Positions 17,378-26,116 of a stretch of 57,813 nt of DNA are shown in pieces. The stretch comes from Akkermansiaceae bacterium UBA6138 (GTDB lineage Bacteria > Verrucomicrobiota > Verrucomicrobiia > Verrucomicrobiales > DEV007): NCBI GenBank assembly GCA_002422425.1, contig DIVG01000077.1, positions 1 through 57,813 of the forward strand. The letters are read 5' to 3'. Within the stretch, counting starts at the first letter, position 1. Every line of letters begins with the position of its first letter. Below the pieces are notes generated by a model that saw nothing but the letters and a program-made list of their open reading frames with translations, had not been told where the DNA came from and ran no database searches. The position numbers were made by a program, and so were the translations under genes.

Positions 17378-18862
17378 ATGCGCCGACTCTCCAAATCAAA
17401 ACTCATCGCCTGGCGCCAGTGCCCGAAACGGCTCTGGCTCGAACTCAATAGTCCCAAGCTCCGCGACGACTCGGGAGCCGAGTCGGCCTTCCGGATCGGG
17501 AACGAGGTCGGCGAGATCGCTCGCCGGGTCTACGATCCCGACGGAACGGGCGCGCTCGTCGATGTCGCGGCGCTGGGTTACGAGGAGGCCTTTCGGCGCA
17601 CGGACGAACTTCTCGGGGAAGGGGCGGGGCCGGTCTTCGAGGCCGGGCTGCGCTCCACGGCTGCCCTTGCCTTCGCCGATGTCATGCTGCCGCTCCCTGC
17701 CGACGGAACCACCGCGTGGCGGATGCTCGAGGTGAAGTCGTCCACCAGCGTGAAGGCCTACCATCGCGAAGATCTCGCAATCCAGGCCTATCTCGCCGTG
17801 GAGACGGGGGTGGACCTCAACTCTTGTGGAATCGCTCACATCAACAGCTCCTTCGTCTACCCGGGGGACGGTGATTACCGGGGACTGCTCCACGAGGAGG
17901 ACCTTACCGAAGAATGCCTCTCCCTTGCCTGCGAGGTGGAAGGCTGGATCACGGGGGCCCAGGCGACCGCCGCTCGCCCCGACGAACCGGAGATCGCGAT
18001 GGGACCGCAGTGCTCCGATCCCTTTGACTGCCCCTTCGCCGGCCACTGCTCAAGGAACCTGCCCCGGTCCGAATACCCGCTCAGCTCGCTGCCGCGCTTG
18101 AACGCGGACCGCCGCGAGGCCATCGAAGCGCTCGGGATCACCGACCTGCGCGAGGTGCCGGAGCGGTTCCTGACCGACCACCAGAACCTCGTCCGCGAGG
18201 TGACGATCGCGGGGGAGACCCGGTTCGACCGCGACGGCGCGGCGGCGGCGCTCACCGGGCACGGCTTTCCCGCCTGGTTCCTCGACTTCGAGACGCTGGC
18301 GATGCCGGTGCCGATCTGGAAGGGGACGCGGCCCTACGAGCAGATCCCCTTCCAATTCAGCCTCCACCGGGTCGGGGAGGACGGATCGATGGGACACGAC
18401 TACTTTCTCGATCTCGTCGAGGAGGATCCCTCCCGACCCCTGGCCGAGAAGCTTCTCGCCAAGATTGGGCCGGAGGGGCCGGTCTTTGTCTACAGCGCGT
18501 CCTTCGAGCGCAGCGTGATCCGTCAGCTCTCCGCCAGGTTTCCGGACCTGGCCGGGCCGCTCCTCGCGATCGCCGATCGGTTCGTCGATCTTCACCCCGT
18601 CGCGACGGCCCACTTCTACGCCCCCTCGCAACACGGTAGCTGGAGCCTCAAGGCGGTGCTGCCGGCCGCGTGTCCCGGTCTTTCCTACGACGATCTCGAG
18701 GGGGTCGCCGACGGCAAGATGGCGGCCGACGCTTACCGCGAAGCCATCACCCCGGCGACAGCCAGGAATCGTCACGCCGAGATCAGGAGCGAGCTGCTCG
18801 AATACTGCCGCCTTGACACGCTCGCGATGGTGCGGCTCTGGGAGAAGTTCCGGGGTTGGTGA
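17378..18862 (+). CDS. DUF2779 protein: Cas4-like nuclease plus RNase H-like domain
   Basis: A 494-residue protein of the DUF2779 type. The N-terminal half is Cas4/RecB-like. C15 in AWRQCPKRLW and three further cysteines (QCSDPFDCPFAGHC, ~210-226) form a likely iron-sulfur cluster. The PD-(D/E)XK core is visible as FADVML followed by MLEVKSS and KAYHREDLAIQAYL. The C-terminal half begins with FLDFETL and contains FVYSASFERSVI and LLEYCRLDTLAMV, matching a DEDD-type 3'-5' exonuclease. No other cas genes or repeats are near, so this is not part of a CRISPR locus. Probably a stand-alone DNA- or RNA-processing nuclease. Confidence 0.8.
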   Translation: MRRLSKSKLIAWRQCPKRLWLELNSPKLRDDSGAESAFRIGNEVGEIARRVYDPDGTGALVDVAALGYEEAFRRTDELLGEGAGPVFEAGLRSTAALAFADVMLPLPADGTTAWRMLEVKSSTSVKAYHREDLAIQAYLAVETGVDLNSCGIAHINSSFVYPGDGDYRGLLHEEDLTEECLSLACEVEGWITGAQATAARPDEPEIAMGPQCSDPFDCPFAGHCSRNLPRSEYPLSSLPRLNADRREAIEALGITDLREVPERFLTDHQNLVREVTIAGETRFDRDGAAAALTGHGFPAWFLDFETLAMPVPIWKGTRPYEQIPFQFSLHRVGEDGSMGHDYFLDLVEEDPSRPLAEKLLAKIGPEGPVFVYSASFERSVIRQLSARFPDLAGPLLAIADRFVDLHPVATAHFYAPSQHGSWSLKAVLPAACPGLSYDDLEGVADGKMAADAYREAITPATARNRHAEIRSELLEYCRLDTLAMVRLWEKFRGW

Positions 18863-18978
18863 AAGAAGCCGAAGCCCACCGCGGAAGAGGGATTCCCACC
18901 TTTGAAAAATCGCCTGCATAGCCCTCCGTTCCCTTCGTCCCCCTCTCCGGAAGGCAACCATGCCCCCTTCGATCTCCC

Positions 18979-19407
18979 ATGAAATCACCAGCGCCCCTCT
19001 TCCTCGCCGTCCTCCCCGTCCTCGCCTCGCTCCTCCTTGCCGCCGGGACCGGCTCCGCCGTGGCCGCCGACGCCGCCATCAGCCTCTATCAGGGCAAGAC
19101 CCTCTATGGGTGGGACGGACGCCATCTCGCAATCCACCAGGGCGAGCGCCTCTATGATTGGGACGGGCGCTACTTATCCCACTATCAGGGAAGGCGCCTC
19201 TACGAATGGGACGGGCGCTACCTCGCCCAATACCAAGGCAGGCGCCTTTACGAAATCGACGAGCGCGGCGTCAGCGCTTACCAGGGGCGGCGCCTTTTCA
19301 CCTGGGAGGGCGAGCACGTCGCGCGCTACCAGAGCAGCCGGTTCCTCACCGTTAAGGGCGTCGTGCCGCTCCCTCTCCTCGCCCTCCTAGCCGCCGGGAT
19401 GCTGTGA
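18979..19407 (+). CDS. Exported 16-residue-repeat protein
   Basis: A 142-residue protein with a signal peptide (residues 1-30, cleaved near AVA-AD). It then has five full and one partial copies of a 16-residue unit with consensus AxYQGRRLYEWDGRYL, and ends with a hydrophobic segment (VPLPLLALLAAGML) that could anchor it. Each unit looks like a short beta hairpin with conserved Tyr, Trp and Asp-Gly turns. No family or function recognised. A decayed second copy lies at 9183. Start by position of the signal peptide; an in-frame upstream start is not supported. Confidence 0.65.
   Translation: MKSPAPLFLAVLPVLASLLLAAGTGSAVAADAAISLYQGKTLYGWDGRHLAIHQGERLYDWDGRYLSHYQGRRLYEWDGRYLAQYQGRRLYEIDERGVSAYQGRRLFTWEGEHVARYQSSRFLTVKGVVPLPLLALLAAGML
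19081..19359. repeat. Intragenic 48-bp (16-codon) repeats
   Basis: In-frame tandem 48-base units encoding the YQG..LY.WDG hairpin, five complete and one partial. The third unit (acttatccc... to ...gggcgctac) is precisely the one missing from the pseudogene at 9183, so copy number changes by unit slippage. Confidence 0.85.
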
Positions 19408-19509
19408 AGGCCGCCCGCTACAAACCCGCTTCGCGATTGTAATGGCCGCAATCGGTCCTGCGAAGGATTCTGTAAAAACAACCCTAATGGATTTGCCCCC
19501 TGGCACCCG

Positions 19510-19674
19510 ATGAAGCCCTTCCTCTACCTGTTCGGCATTTTGGTCCTCGAAATCGCCATCTACACCCTCGCTTTCCGAATGTGGGGAATCACCGGGATGC
19601 TCTTCCTCAGCGCGATTGATTTCGGGCTCCTCGCCTTCCTCCACCACTTTCGCTTCACCTCGATCCACTCCTGA
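19510..19674 (+). CDS. Small two-TM membrane protein
   Basis: A 54-residue ORF starting MKPFLYLFGILVLE, almost entirely hydrophobic with two short membrane spans separated by FRMWGITG. Another tiny hydrophobic ORF follows after one base. No family recognised; too short for strong coding evidence. Confidence 0.35.
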   Translation: MKPFLYLFGILVLEIAIYTLAFRMWGITGMLFLSAIDFGLLAFLHHFRFTSIHS

Positions 19675-19675
19675 C

Positions 19676-19753
19676 ATGATCGGCTTCCTGATTCTCCTGC
19701 TCCTCATCGCGATCTGGCACTTCGGGGCCGGCTTGCGCGACAGCCTTCGGTGA
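19676..19753 (+). CDS. Possible 25-residue single-TM peptide
   Basis: A 25-codon ORF (MIGFLILLLLIAIWHFGAG..., ending RDSLR) starting one base after the preceding stop: one membrane span then a basic tail, resembling small regulatory membrane peptides. Its stop overlaps a GTG that could open the MBL-fold gene. Low confidence. Confidence 0.25.
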   Translation: MIGFLILLLLIAIWHFGAGLRDSLR

Positions 19754-19797
19754 ACGGGGCCGCCCACGCCGACGATCTTCCGCCACCCTGCCGCCCC

Positions 19798-20604
19798 ATG
19801 CATCTCCACATCCTCGGCGCCCGACCCCACGCCATCGCCTACCTCCTCCGCTCCGGGGCGACCCGCGTGCTGGTCGACTGCGGCCTGCCCGCCGGGACGA
19901 TGCGGGACCGGCTCTTCGCCATCGGGCTTGACCCCCTTTCGATCGACGCCGTCGTTCTCACGCACGAGCACGGCGGACATGTCGGCGGCCTTGAGGACCA
20001 TCCCTTTCGCGACGGCATCCCCATCGTCGCCAGTGACCGCACCTGCCACCTCCTCCGGGCCGGCACCACGATCTCCCGGGTCCGCTGGTCGCCGGCCTCG
20101 GCGGGCCTCCCCTTCGCGATTGGCGACCTCACCTTCCGGGGCTGGCCCGTCGCCCACGACGCCGTCGATCCCTTCGCTTGGCTGGTCGAGGAGCGCGGAT
20201 CCGGATTCTCCATCGGGATCACCGGCGATCTGGGGTATGCGTCGAGTCAGCTCGCCGCAATGCTCCTCGGGGTGGACTGCGTCCTCGTCCATTCGAACCA
20301 CGACGAGGAGCTCCTGCGGGCCGACGAGTCGACCGCCGTGCCCAACCGCCTCCGCGTCGCCAACCGCCACGGCCACCTCTCCAACGAGCAGGTCGCCGAC
20401 CTCGTCGCCCAGCTCGCGATTCGCGGACGCCTCGGCGGGGTGCTCCTCTCCCACCTCGATCCCCGATGGAACACCCCGCGCCGCGCCGTCGGCGCGATCG
20501 AATCGACCCTAGCCGCCATCGCCCGGCCGGAGATCCCCGTGCACTGCCTCCGGAACGGGGAGACGCACTGCTTGAGCCCCGCGGGCCCCTCCTTGGCGCC
20601 TTGA
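19798..20604 (+). CDS. MBL-fold metallohydrolase (YycJ-like) with altered motif
   Basis: A 268-residue metallo-beta-lactamase-fold protein. It has the N-terminal HILGAR strand, VLVDCGLP, the metal motif LTHEHGGHVGG, a later ITGDLGY aspartate and a C-terminal LLSHLDPRWN histidine, in the order of YycJ-type hydrolases. The normal HxHxDH motif reads H-E-H-G-G-H: the aspartate that binds the second metal is glycine. The enzyme may therefore bind one metal or be impaired. An upstream GTG at 19750 would add 16 residues without fold content, so the ATG is preferred. Confidence 0.75.
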   Translation: MHLHILGARPHAIAYLLRSGATRVLVDCGLPAGTMRDRLFAIGLDPLSIDAVVLTHEHGGHVGGLEDHPFRDGIPIVASDRTCHLLRAGTTISRVRWSPASAGLPFAIGDLTFRGWPVAHDAVDPFAWLVEERGSGFSIGITGDLGYASSQLAAMLLGVDCVLVHSNHDEELLRADESTAVPNRLRVANRHGHLSNEQVADLVAQLAIRGRLGGVLLSHLDPRWNTPRRAVGAIESTLAAIARPEIPVHCLRNGETHCLSPAGPSLAP

Positions 20605-20684
20605 CCTCGGGCAGGCAGGTGGCCTATCCTGCCGCCTCCCCTCGAAGCCTTTCCATCGAAGACAAACCGAAAGCAGACACGAAC

Positions 20685-20771
20685 ATGAAAAAACCGCCGC
20701 CTTCCAGGCAAAAACCGGCCGAGATCCTGAGCCGTTACGCCCTCGCCGCCCTCAGCCTCTCTACCCGATAA
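20685..20771 (+). CDS. Tiny basic ORF, doubtful
   Basis: A 28-codon ORF (MKKPPPSRQKPAEILSRY..., ending LSLSTR) in the 235-base gap between the MBL-fold gene and the OGG-like gene. It has a basic, proline-rich start and a short helical end. Nothing else is visible in the gap. It may be a short leader peptide or chance. Confidence 0.2.
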   Translation: MKKPPPSRQKPAEILSRYALAALSLSTR

Positions 20772-20839
20772 TTCTTCCCACGACTTCGCCCGGAAACGGG
20801 CATCCTGACGGCTGACAACCGAACCACCAACCCACCACC

Positions 20840-22030
20840 ATGACACCAACTGACTTCTTCACCGCCCCTCCCGAACAAGGCCCCGTGGGCCGCAGTCCGC
20901 AGCGCTACCTCGACGAATTAGGGGAGGCCCATCGACCGGATGCCGCCCAGCGTAAACGGATCCCGCACGGGGGGACCAAGCCGCTCACCCGCGAGCAGGT
21001 CCGCGATCTCTGCCGGGATACGAAATTGCCGCCGCTCACGGCCTACGCCTGCATCATGGCCTGGGGCGGGCGGGACTTCGGGAACTATCGTCGCAGCCTC
21101 GAAGACGGCGGCGAGAGGATCGGCCGCCTCATCGGCAATCTCCGTGCCAGCACCGCGAACCGGCTGGCGGACTTCAAGACCGCCCAAAAGGCCGCTCGAT
21201 CCATTCCCGGTCTCGGCCTCTCCTTTTACACCAAGCTCCTTTTTTTCCTGCGCGAAGAGCCTGATGCCTACATCCTAGATCAGTGGACCGCGAAGAGCGC
21301 CGTTGTTCTCTTCCCTGAGACTGGGGTCCAACTCACCGTCATCGGACTTCCCGATCCCGATACCACGGGCCCAACCTATGACGCGTTTTGCTCCCGTCTC
21401 GAAGCCTGTTGCGGTCCAGACGGCTGGGGTCCGGCCTGGGGCACTGGTGAAGAAGTCGAGAAAACGCTTTTCGACAGCCCGACAGGGCCTTGGCGCCAGT
21501 GGCTGAAATCCCACTGGGAAGCTCTTGAGAGACCACGCAGAGTCGCGCGGAGAACTAGCTCCGCAGGAAACTCCGATGAAGGAAGTGAACCCGCGCTCCG
21601 TGCCGTGGCGGAAGCGATCAAAACTCGTTACCTGCAAATGGCGGAGCAAGGCCTCGCCATCCCCGATGGCTGTGGTGGTTTCGCGAAACCCAATCGCCTT
21701 CACGTTTGCGCCCGGCGCGCGATTCAATTCCAATTCATCCTCAACCGGGGCGAAGTCCGCGCCCAGCTCTTCTTTCAAAAAGACGGCGTTTCCCTTTACG
21801 ATCGCCTCGTTGAAACACTTCATCCCGCAGATGATGGCCGCCGCCACGATTTCGGCCAGGGCATCACCGGCAACGGCCCGATGCAGGGCATCACCCGGCA
21901 GATCAGTCTCACCGCTGAAGTCTCCGGTGGCTACGACTCACCCGAAGCCGAATGGCCCGCCATCGCCGAATCCGCCGTCGAAGCGATGGCGACCTTGTTT
22001 CAGTTCCTCGAGCCTCACCTGACCCGATGA
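20840..22030 (+). CDS. OGG-like HhH protein with conserved C-terminal domain
   Basis: A 396-residue protein in two parts. Residues ~60-190 are OGG-like: AWGGRDFGNYRRSL, then the hairpin IPGLGLSFYTKLLFFL, then DAYILDQWTAKSAV. K132 and D147 match the OGG catalytic Lys/Asp pair. Residues ~250-396 (IKTRYLQMAEQGLA, GDAPNRL-like turn, FQKDGVSLYDRLVETL, SGGYDSPEAEWPAIAESAV) form an unrecognised domain. The whole protein is repeated as the C-terminal third of the next gene. Its stop overlaps that gene's start (ATGA), so the two are translated together. Predicted DNA base-excision or modified-base sensing component of a TIR-STAND cassette. Confidence 0.65.
   Translation: MTPTDFFTAPPEQGPVGRSPQRYLDELGEAHRPDAAQRKRIPHGGTKPLTREQVRDLCRDTKLPPLTAYACIMAWGGRDFGNYRRSLEDGGERIGRLIGNLRASTANRLADFKTAQKAARSIPGLGLSFYTKLLFFLREEPDAYILDQWTAKSAVVLFPETGVQLTVIGLPDPDTTGPTYDAFCSRLEACCGPDGWGPAWGTGEEVEKTLFDSPTGPWRQWLKSHWEALERPRRVARRTSSAGNSDEGSEPALRAVAEAIKTRYLQMAEQGLAIPDGCGGFAKPNRLHVCARRAIQFQFILNRGEVRAQLFFQKDGVSLYDRLVETLHPADDGRRHDFGQGITGNGPMQGITRQISLTAEVSGGYDSPEAEWPAIAESAVEAMATLFQFLEPHLTR
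20865..22021. repeat. Direct repeat, left copy (OGG-like module)
   Basis: Left copy of a ~1.15-kb direct repeat whose right copy is 24881-26007. The copies start and end at homologous bases, are diverged in the middle (net 30 bases shorter on the right), and are almost identical at the 3' end. From 21740 to 22021 there are four differences from 25726-26007, and the last ~190 bases are identical. Confidence 0.9.
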
Positions 22031-25000
22031 CCCCGACCTGCCCCCACTGCTCCTCCCCCGACACCGTCTGGAAGCCCAAACCCGCCCAGTGGGAATGCCG
22101 TGCCTGCGAGGGACGCTTCGAAGGAGGCGCTCCAATAGCGGCGCTCCCGTCCGCGCCGCTTGCAGACCGCGCGCCCAAGCCGCTTAAGATCTTCATTTCC
22201 TACGGCCATGACCCCAACCGAGAACTGGTCGAGCGCATCACGAACGACCTCGAAAAGCGCGGTCACGAAGTCTGGGTGGACTGGAAGGAAATCGGAATCT
22301 GGGAGGATTGGCGCGGAAAGATTGTGCAGGGCATCCAGGATTCCGAGCTCGCCATCGCCTTTCTCTCGATTCATTCGACCCGCGATCCCGGGGTCTGTCG
22401 CAACGAGATCGCCCTGGCCATGAACCGTTTTGGAATCGTCTATTCCCTCCTCGTCGAACAAGTACCGCTCGAGAGAATTCCAGCCTCAATCGACCACCTG
22501 CAATGGCCCGATCTCAGCCGCTGGCACGAACTGAAGAACGGCCCGGACCCCTTGGCCTACGAGAGATTCTACGAGGAGAACCTTCACCGGATCATTCAAC
22601 GCCTTGAGGGCGGCGAGGCAGTAAGATTCTCAGGCGAGAGCGAGGTCCTTCGCAAGGCGTTAGCCCCCCATTCCTTCGATTCACTTTTCTCCGAAAAAGT
22701 CGATGATTTCATCGGTCGTGATTGGTGTTTCCGGGCCTTCGAGGATTGGCTCAACCATCAGCCTCAATCCCGAGTCTTTCGGATCAAGGCCGGACCGGGC
22801 TTCGGGAAAACCGCCCTCGCGGTGCAATTCGCCACCCGTTACCGCGCGGCGGTCGTCGGCTCCTGGTTTTGCAATGCCCGCAGCGTGGACTTGAGCGACC
22901 CGGCCGAGGCCTTGAAGTCACTGGCCTTTGAACTGGCTTTGCGATTACCCGATTACCGTTCCAAACTGCTCCGTAAGCTTGGGTTACATGCCGATTCGAC
23001 GCCCGAACCGATTCGGGAGGCCCGTGAAAGATTGGCAGGGTGGCAGGTGCCGGACCTCTTTACGAACCTCTTTCGTGATCCACTCGCGGATCTTCCGCCG
23101 AGGGAGCACAAGCTGGTGATCCTGATCGACGCCCTCGACGAGGCGCGTCTGAATAATGGCGTCAACGAATTGGCGGACTTGGTCGGTAATACCTTTCCAG
23201 ACCTTCCCAAATGGATCGGGTTCGTCGTCACCAGTCGACCCGATACGGCAGTCGATCCCTACCTGGGGCGGTTCAACCCTTTCGAAATCCGGTCCGACGA
23301 TCCCGCCAATCTTCAAGACCTCGGAACCTACGCGGAGCAAAGGATTCTCTCCCGCGCAGACTTCAAGAACTGGCCTGAGGATGATCGCAACGTGTTGCGA
23401 AACGAACTCGTCGCAAGGAGCCAAGGCATGGTCCTTTTTCTTCGTCTCTTACGCGAAGCACTGGAAGCGGGAGGGATCGCGGCGGACTCCCTGCGGCATC
23501 TCGATCTTGGAGCCAATCTTTTGCACGGTGTCTACCAAGCCAATTTCCAACACCGGATCGGCGCTGCCGAATTTCCCCACGCGATTCAACCCATCGTCCG
23601 GCTCATCCTCGCCGCGCCGGGTCCCTTGCCCGTTGCGCTGGCCGCCGAAGTCCTGCACCGGTCGATCGAAGAAGTCTCCACCGCCAGCCGCCGCCTCGGC
23701 AGCTTTGTTGTCGAACGCGAGAGTGGACTCGTGTTCTTCCATCAAACCTTGCGCGCCTGGTTCGGCGATCGAGACGCTGGTGTGTTTTTTACCGACCCGG
23801 CTCCGGCCATCCCCCAGCTGCGCGACTGCCTGCGGAGGCACTTCGCTAACCGACGCCGGGATTTCCTGGGGAGGACCGACCTCATAGCGTGGGAAGATCA
23901 AATCACCGCATGGTTGCCGGAATTGATTGAAAAAAGCAAGGACGAGGATGATCCCGAAGAGCTTGAGGGGCTGGCCGAATTGCTCGCCGAGCGAGGACGG
24001 TGGGAGGAGTCGCGCTTGCTCTTTGAGCGGCTCCGTGAATCCCTCGTGCGTTCCCACGGAAAGTCCCATTCTTCGGTCTTTGCCGTGCGACGACGGATCG
24101 CCCACCTGTTCCGACAGCAGGAGAATTTTGAGTTGGCCCTGAAGGGCTACACCGCCCTCGATGCCGAAGCCAGGCTCCTCCTTGAGCCAAAGCACCCGGA
24201 GCGACTGCGGTGCCTCGCGGCATGGGCGACGACGCTTCGCGATAAGCCGGAGGAGAAAGAAACGAACGAGATAGAAAACCTTCGGGATGCGAGCAAAAAA
24301 CTCACGGAGGCGCTGGCGGGATGGGAGGCTTCGGGTGCCGGGGGACTGCGAGAAAGCTTCACGGTCAGACAAGACCTGAGCACCTGCCTGTCGCGATTGA
24401 AGGACCACGCCGACGCAGAGAGGGAAGCGCGCCTTGCCCACGCCTCTTTTCACAAGACTTTCGGCCCGCAGGATTCCGGCACTCTTGGCTCGGCGCAGAA
24501 TCTTGCCACGGTCCTCGGGGTGAAGGCGGTCATCGATGTTGCCGACGACGCAGAAATTCAGCGCCACAATCAGGAACTCCTCCAGCTTCTGAAAGACACG
24601 CTCGCCATGTCGACAGCGGCGCTGGGTGAGCGCCATCCTACCACGATCAAAGGGCACCATCTTCTCGGACGCTTTCTCCTCGCGAACGCGGAAATTGACG
24701 AAGCAGCCCCGCACCTTCGGAGCGCGCGCGGTGGCTTTGAGGCCATCTATGGAACCGATCATACCGAAACCCTCGCGGTCATCGAGGACCTCGTAAGACT
24801 CTACCGGATCCAAGCGATCGATTTGGATCCGGCGATGCGCGCGCAGTGGCGGCAAAACAGTCCCGCCCGCTACTATACCTCCCCTCCCGAACAAGGCCCC
24901 GTAGGCCGCAGTCCTCAGCGCTACCTCGACGAGTTACCGGAGGGCCATCGACCGGATGCCGCCGAGCGTGCCAAGATCCCGCACGAGGGAGCCAAGCCGC

Positions 25001-26016
25001 TCACGCGCCGGCAGCTTCGCGAGGTCTGTCGGAATCTCGAAGTGGGTTCTCTCACCGCTTACGCCTGCATCATGGCCTGGGGCGGGCGGGACTTCGGGAA
25101 CTATCGTCGCAGTCTTGACGACGGCGGAGCGGCACTCGTCCGCCTCGTCGGAGCACTGCGCTCGAGCACCGCGACACGGATCGACGATTTTGAATTCGCT
25201 AAGAAGGCCGCTCGATCCATTCCCGGTCTCGGCATCTCCTTCTACACCAAGTTGCTCTCCTTGCTGCGGGAAAAACCCGATGCCTTCTTCCTAGACCAAT
25301 GGACCGCGCAAACTGCCGTTCTTCTCTTTCCGGAAACGGGTATCCGACTCACCGTCGTCGGACTTCCCGATAGTAATACCACGGGCGAGGCTTACGACTC
25401 GTATTGCAAAGCCCTTGAGGCCTGCTGCGGAGCGAGTAGCTGGGGAGAAGCGTGGAAGACGGGTGAGGAAGTTGAAAGAACCCTTTCCGACAGTCCGAAC
25501 GGGCCTTGGCGGCAATTTCTGAAAAGGGAATTTAGCTACAGAATCCCGGCCTATGGAATCGATGACGAGGAAACTCGTGTTCTCCGAGGTTTTGCTGATG
25601 CGATCAAAACTCGTTACCTGCAAATGGCGGAGCAAGGCCTCGCCCTCCCGGATGGCTGTGGTGGTTTCGCGAGACCCAATCGTCTTTTCGTTCAATCGCG
25701 CGAGGGCCTCCTGTTCCATTTCATCCTCAACCGGGGCGAAGTCCGCGCCCAGATCTTCTTTCAAAAAGACGGCGTTTCCCTCTACGATCGCCTCGTTGAA
25801 ACACTTCATCCGGCGGATGATGGCCGCCGCCACGATTTCGGCCAGGGCATCACCGGCAACGGCCCGATGCAGGGCATCACCCGGCAGATCAGTCTCACCG
25901 CTGAAGTCTCCGGTGGCTACGACTCACCCGAAGCCGAATGGCCCGCCATCGCCGAATCCGCCGTCGAAGCGATGGCGACCTTGTTTCAGTTCCTCGAGCC
26001 TCACCTGCCTCACTAA
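22027..26016 (+). CDS. Zinc ribbon-TIR-STAND ATPase-TPR-OGG fusion protein
   Basis: A 1329-residue multidomain immune-receptor-like protein. It has a zinc ribbon (C5, C8, C24, C27) and a TIR domain (54-190) starting KIFISYGHD, with VCRNEI supplying a candidate catalytic glutamate E127. A STAND-type NTPase follows with Walker A GPGFGKT (256-262) and Walker B LVILIDALDEA (363-373), then a winged-helix-like region. Tetratricopeptide-like helices lie at ~640-930. The C-terminal third (~950-1329) is a second copy of the upstream OGG-like protein, including GISFYTKLL and FFLDQWTA. Likely role: a ligand- or damage-triggered sensor whose oligomerisation activates TIR NADase activity. The start is the ATG that overlaps the upstream stop. 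Confidence 0.82.
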   Translation: MTPTCPHCSSPDTVWKPKPAQWECRACEGRFEGGAPIAALPSAPLADRAPKPLKIFISYGHDPNRELVERITNDLEKRGHEVWVDWKEIGIWEDWRGKIVQGIQDSELAIAFLSIHSTRDPGVCRNEIALAMNRFGIVYSLLVEQVPLERIPASIDHLQWPDLSRWHELKNGPDPLAYERFYEENLHRIIQRLEGGEAVRFSGESEVLRKALAPHSFDSLFSEKVDDFIGRDWCFRAFEDWLNHQPQSRVFRIKAGPGFGKTALAVQFATRYRAAVVGSWFCNARSVDLSDPAEALKSLAFELALRLPDYRSKLLRKLGLHADSTPEPIREARERLAGWQVPDLFTNLFRDPLADLPPREHKLVILIDALDEARLNNGVNELADLVGNTFPDLPKWIGFVVTSRPDTAVDPYLGRFNPFEIRSDDPANLQDLGTYAEQRILSRADFKNWPEDDRNVLRNELVARSQGMVLFLRLLREALEAGGIAADSLRHLDLGANLLHGVYQANFQHRIGAAEFPHAIQPIVRLILAAPGPLPVALAAEVLHRSIEEVSTASRRLGSFVVERESGLVFFHQTLRAWFGDRDAGVFFTDPAPAIPQLRDCLRRHFANRRRDFLGRTDLIAWEDQITAWLPELIEKSKDEDDPEELEGLAELLAERGRWEESRLLFERLRESLVRSHGKSHSSVFAVRRRIAHLFRQQENFELALKGYTALDAEARLLLEPKHPERLRCLAAWATTLRDKPEEKETNEIENLRDASKKLTEALAGWEASGAGGLRESFTVRQDLSTCLSRLKDHADAEREARLAHASFHKTFGPQDSGTLGSAQNLATVLGVKAVIDVADDAEIQRHNQELLQLLKDTLAMSTAALGERHPTTIKGHHLLGRFLLANAEIDEAAPHLRSARGGFEAIYGTDHTETLAVIEDLVRLYRIQAIDLDPAMRAQWRQNSPARYYTSPPEQGPVGRSPQRYLDELPEGHRPDAAERAKIPHEGAKPLTRRQLREVCRNLEVGSLTAYACIMAWGGRDFGNYRRSLDDGGAALVRLVGALRSSTATRIDDFEFAKKAARSIPGLGISFYTKLLSLLREKPDAFFLDQWTAQTAVLLFPETGIRLTVVGLPDSNTTGEAYDSYCKALEACCGASSWGEAWKTGEEVERTLSDSPNGPWRQFLKREFSYRIPAYGIDDEETRVLRGFADAIKTRYLQMAEQGLALPDGCGGFARPNRLFVQSREGLLFHFILNRGEVRAQIFFQKDGVSLYDRLVETLHPADDGRRHDFGQGITGNGPMQGITRQISLTAEVSGGYDSPEAEWPAIAESAVEAMATLFQFLEPHLPH
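24881..26007. repeat. Direct repeat, right copy (OGG-like module)
   Basis: Right copy of the direct repeat described at 20865-22021. It encodes the C-terminal third of the TIR-STAND protein. The near-identical 3' end against a diverged middle suggests recent gene conversion between the copies. Confidence 0.9.
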
Positions 26017-26116
26017 ACTCACCCCCCACCCCGTTCCAAAATGCTGTTCTCTTTGTAGTTGGCGAAAGTCCCGATGAGACGCCACCCTTAAGGCCGCTGA
26101 CCCCTACCCCGCCACC

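Noticed and set aside
17378..18862. Cas4 of a CRISPR system
   Set aside because: The N-domain is Cas4-like, but the DEDD C-domain, the DUF2779 layout and the absence of other cas genes or repeats argue against it.
23449..24894. 481-codon open frame on the minus strand
   Set aside because: Antisense to the TIR-STAND gene; no recognisable fold.
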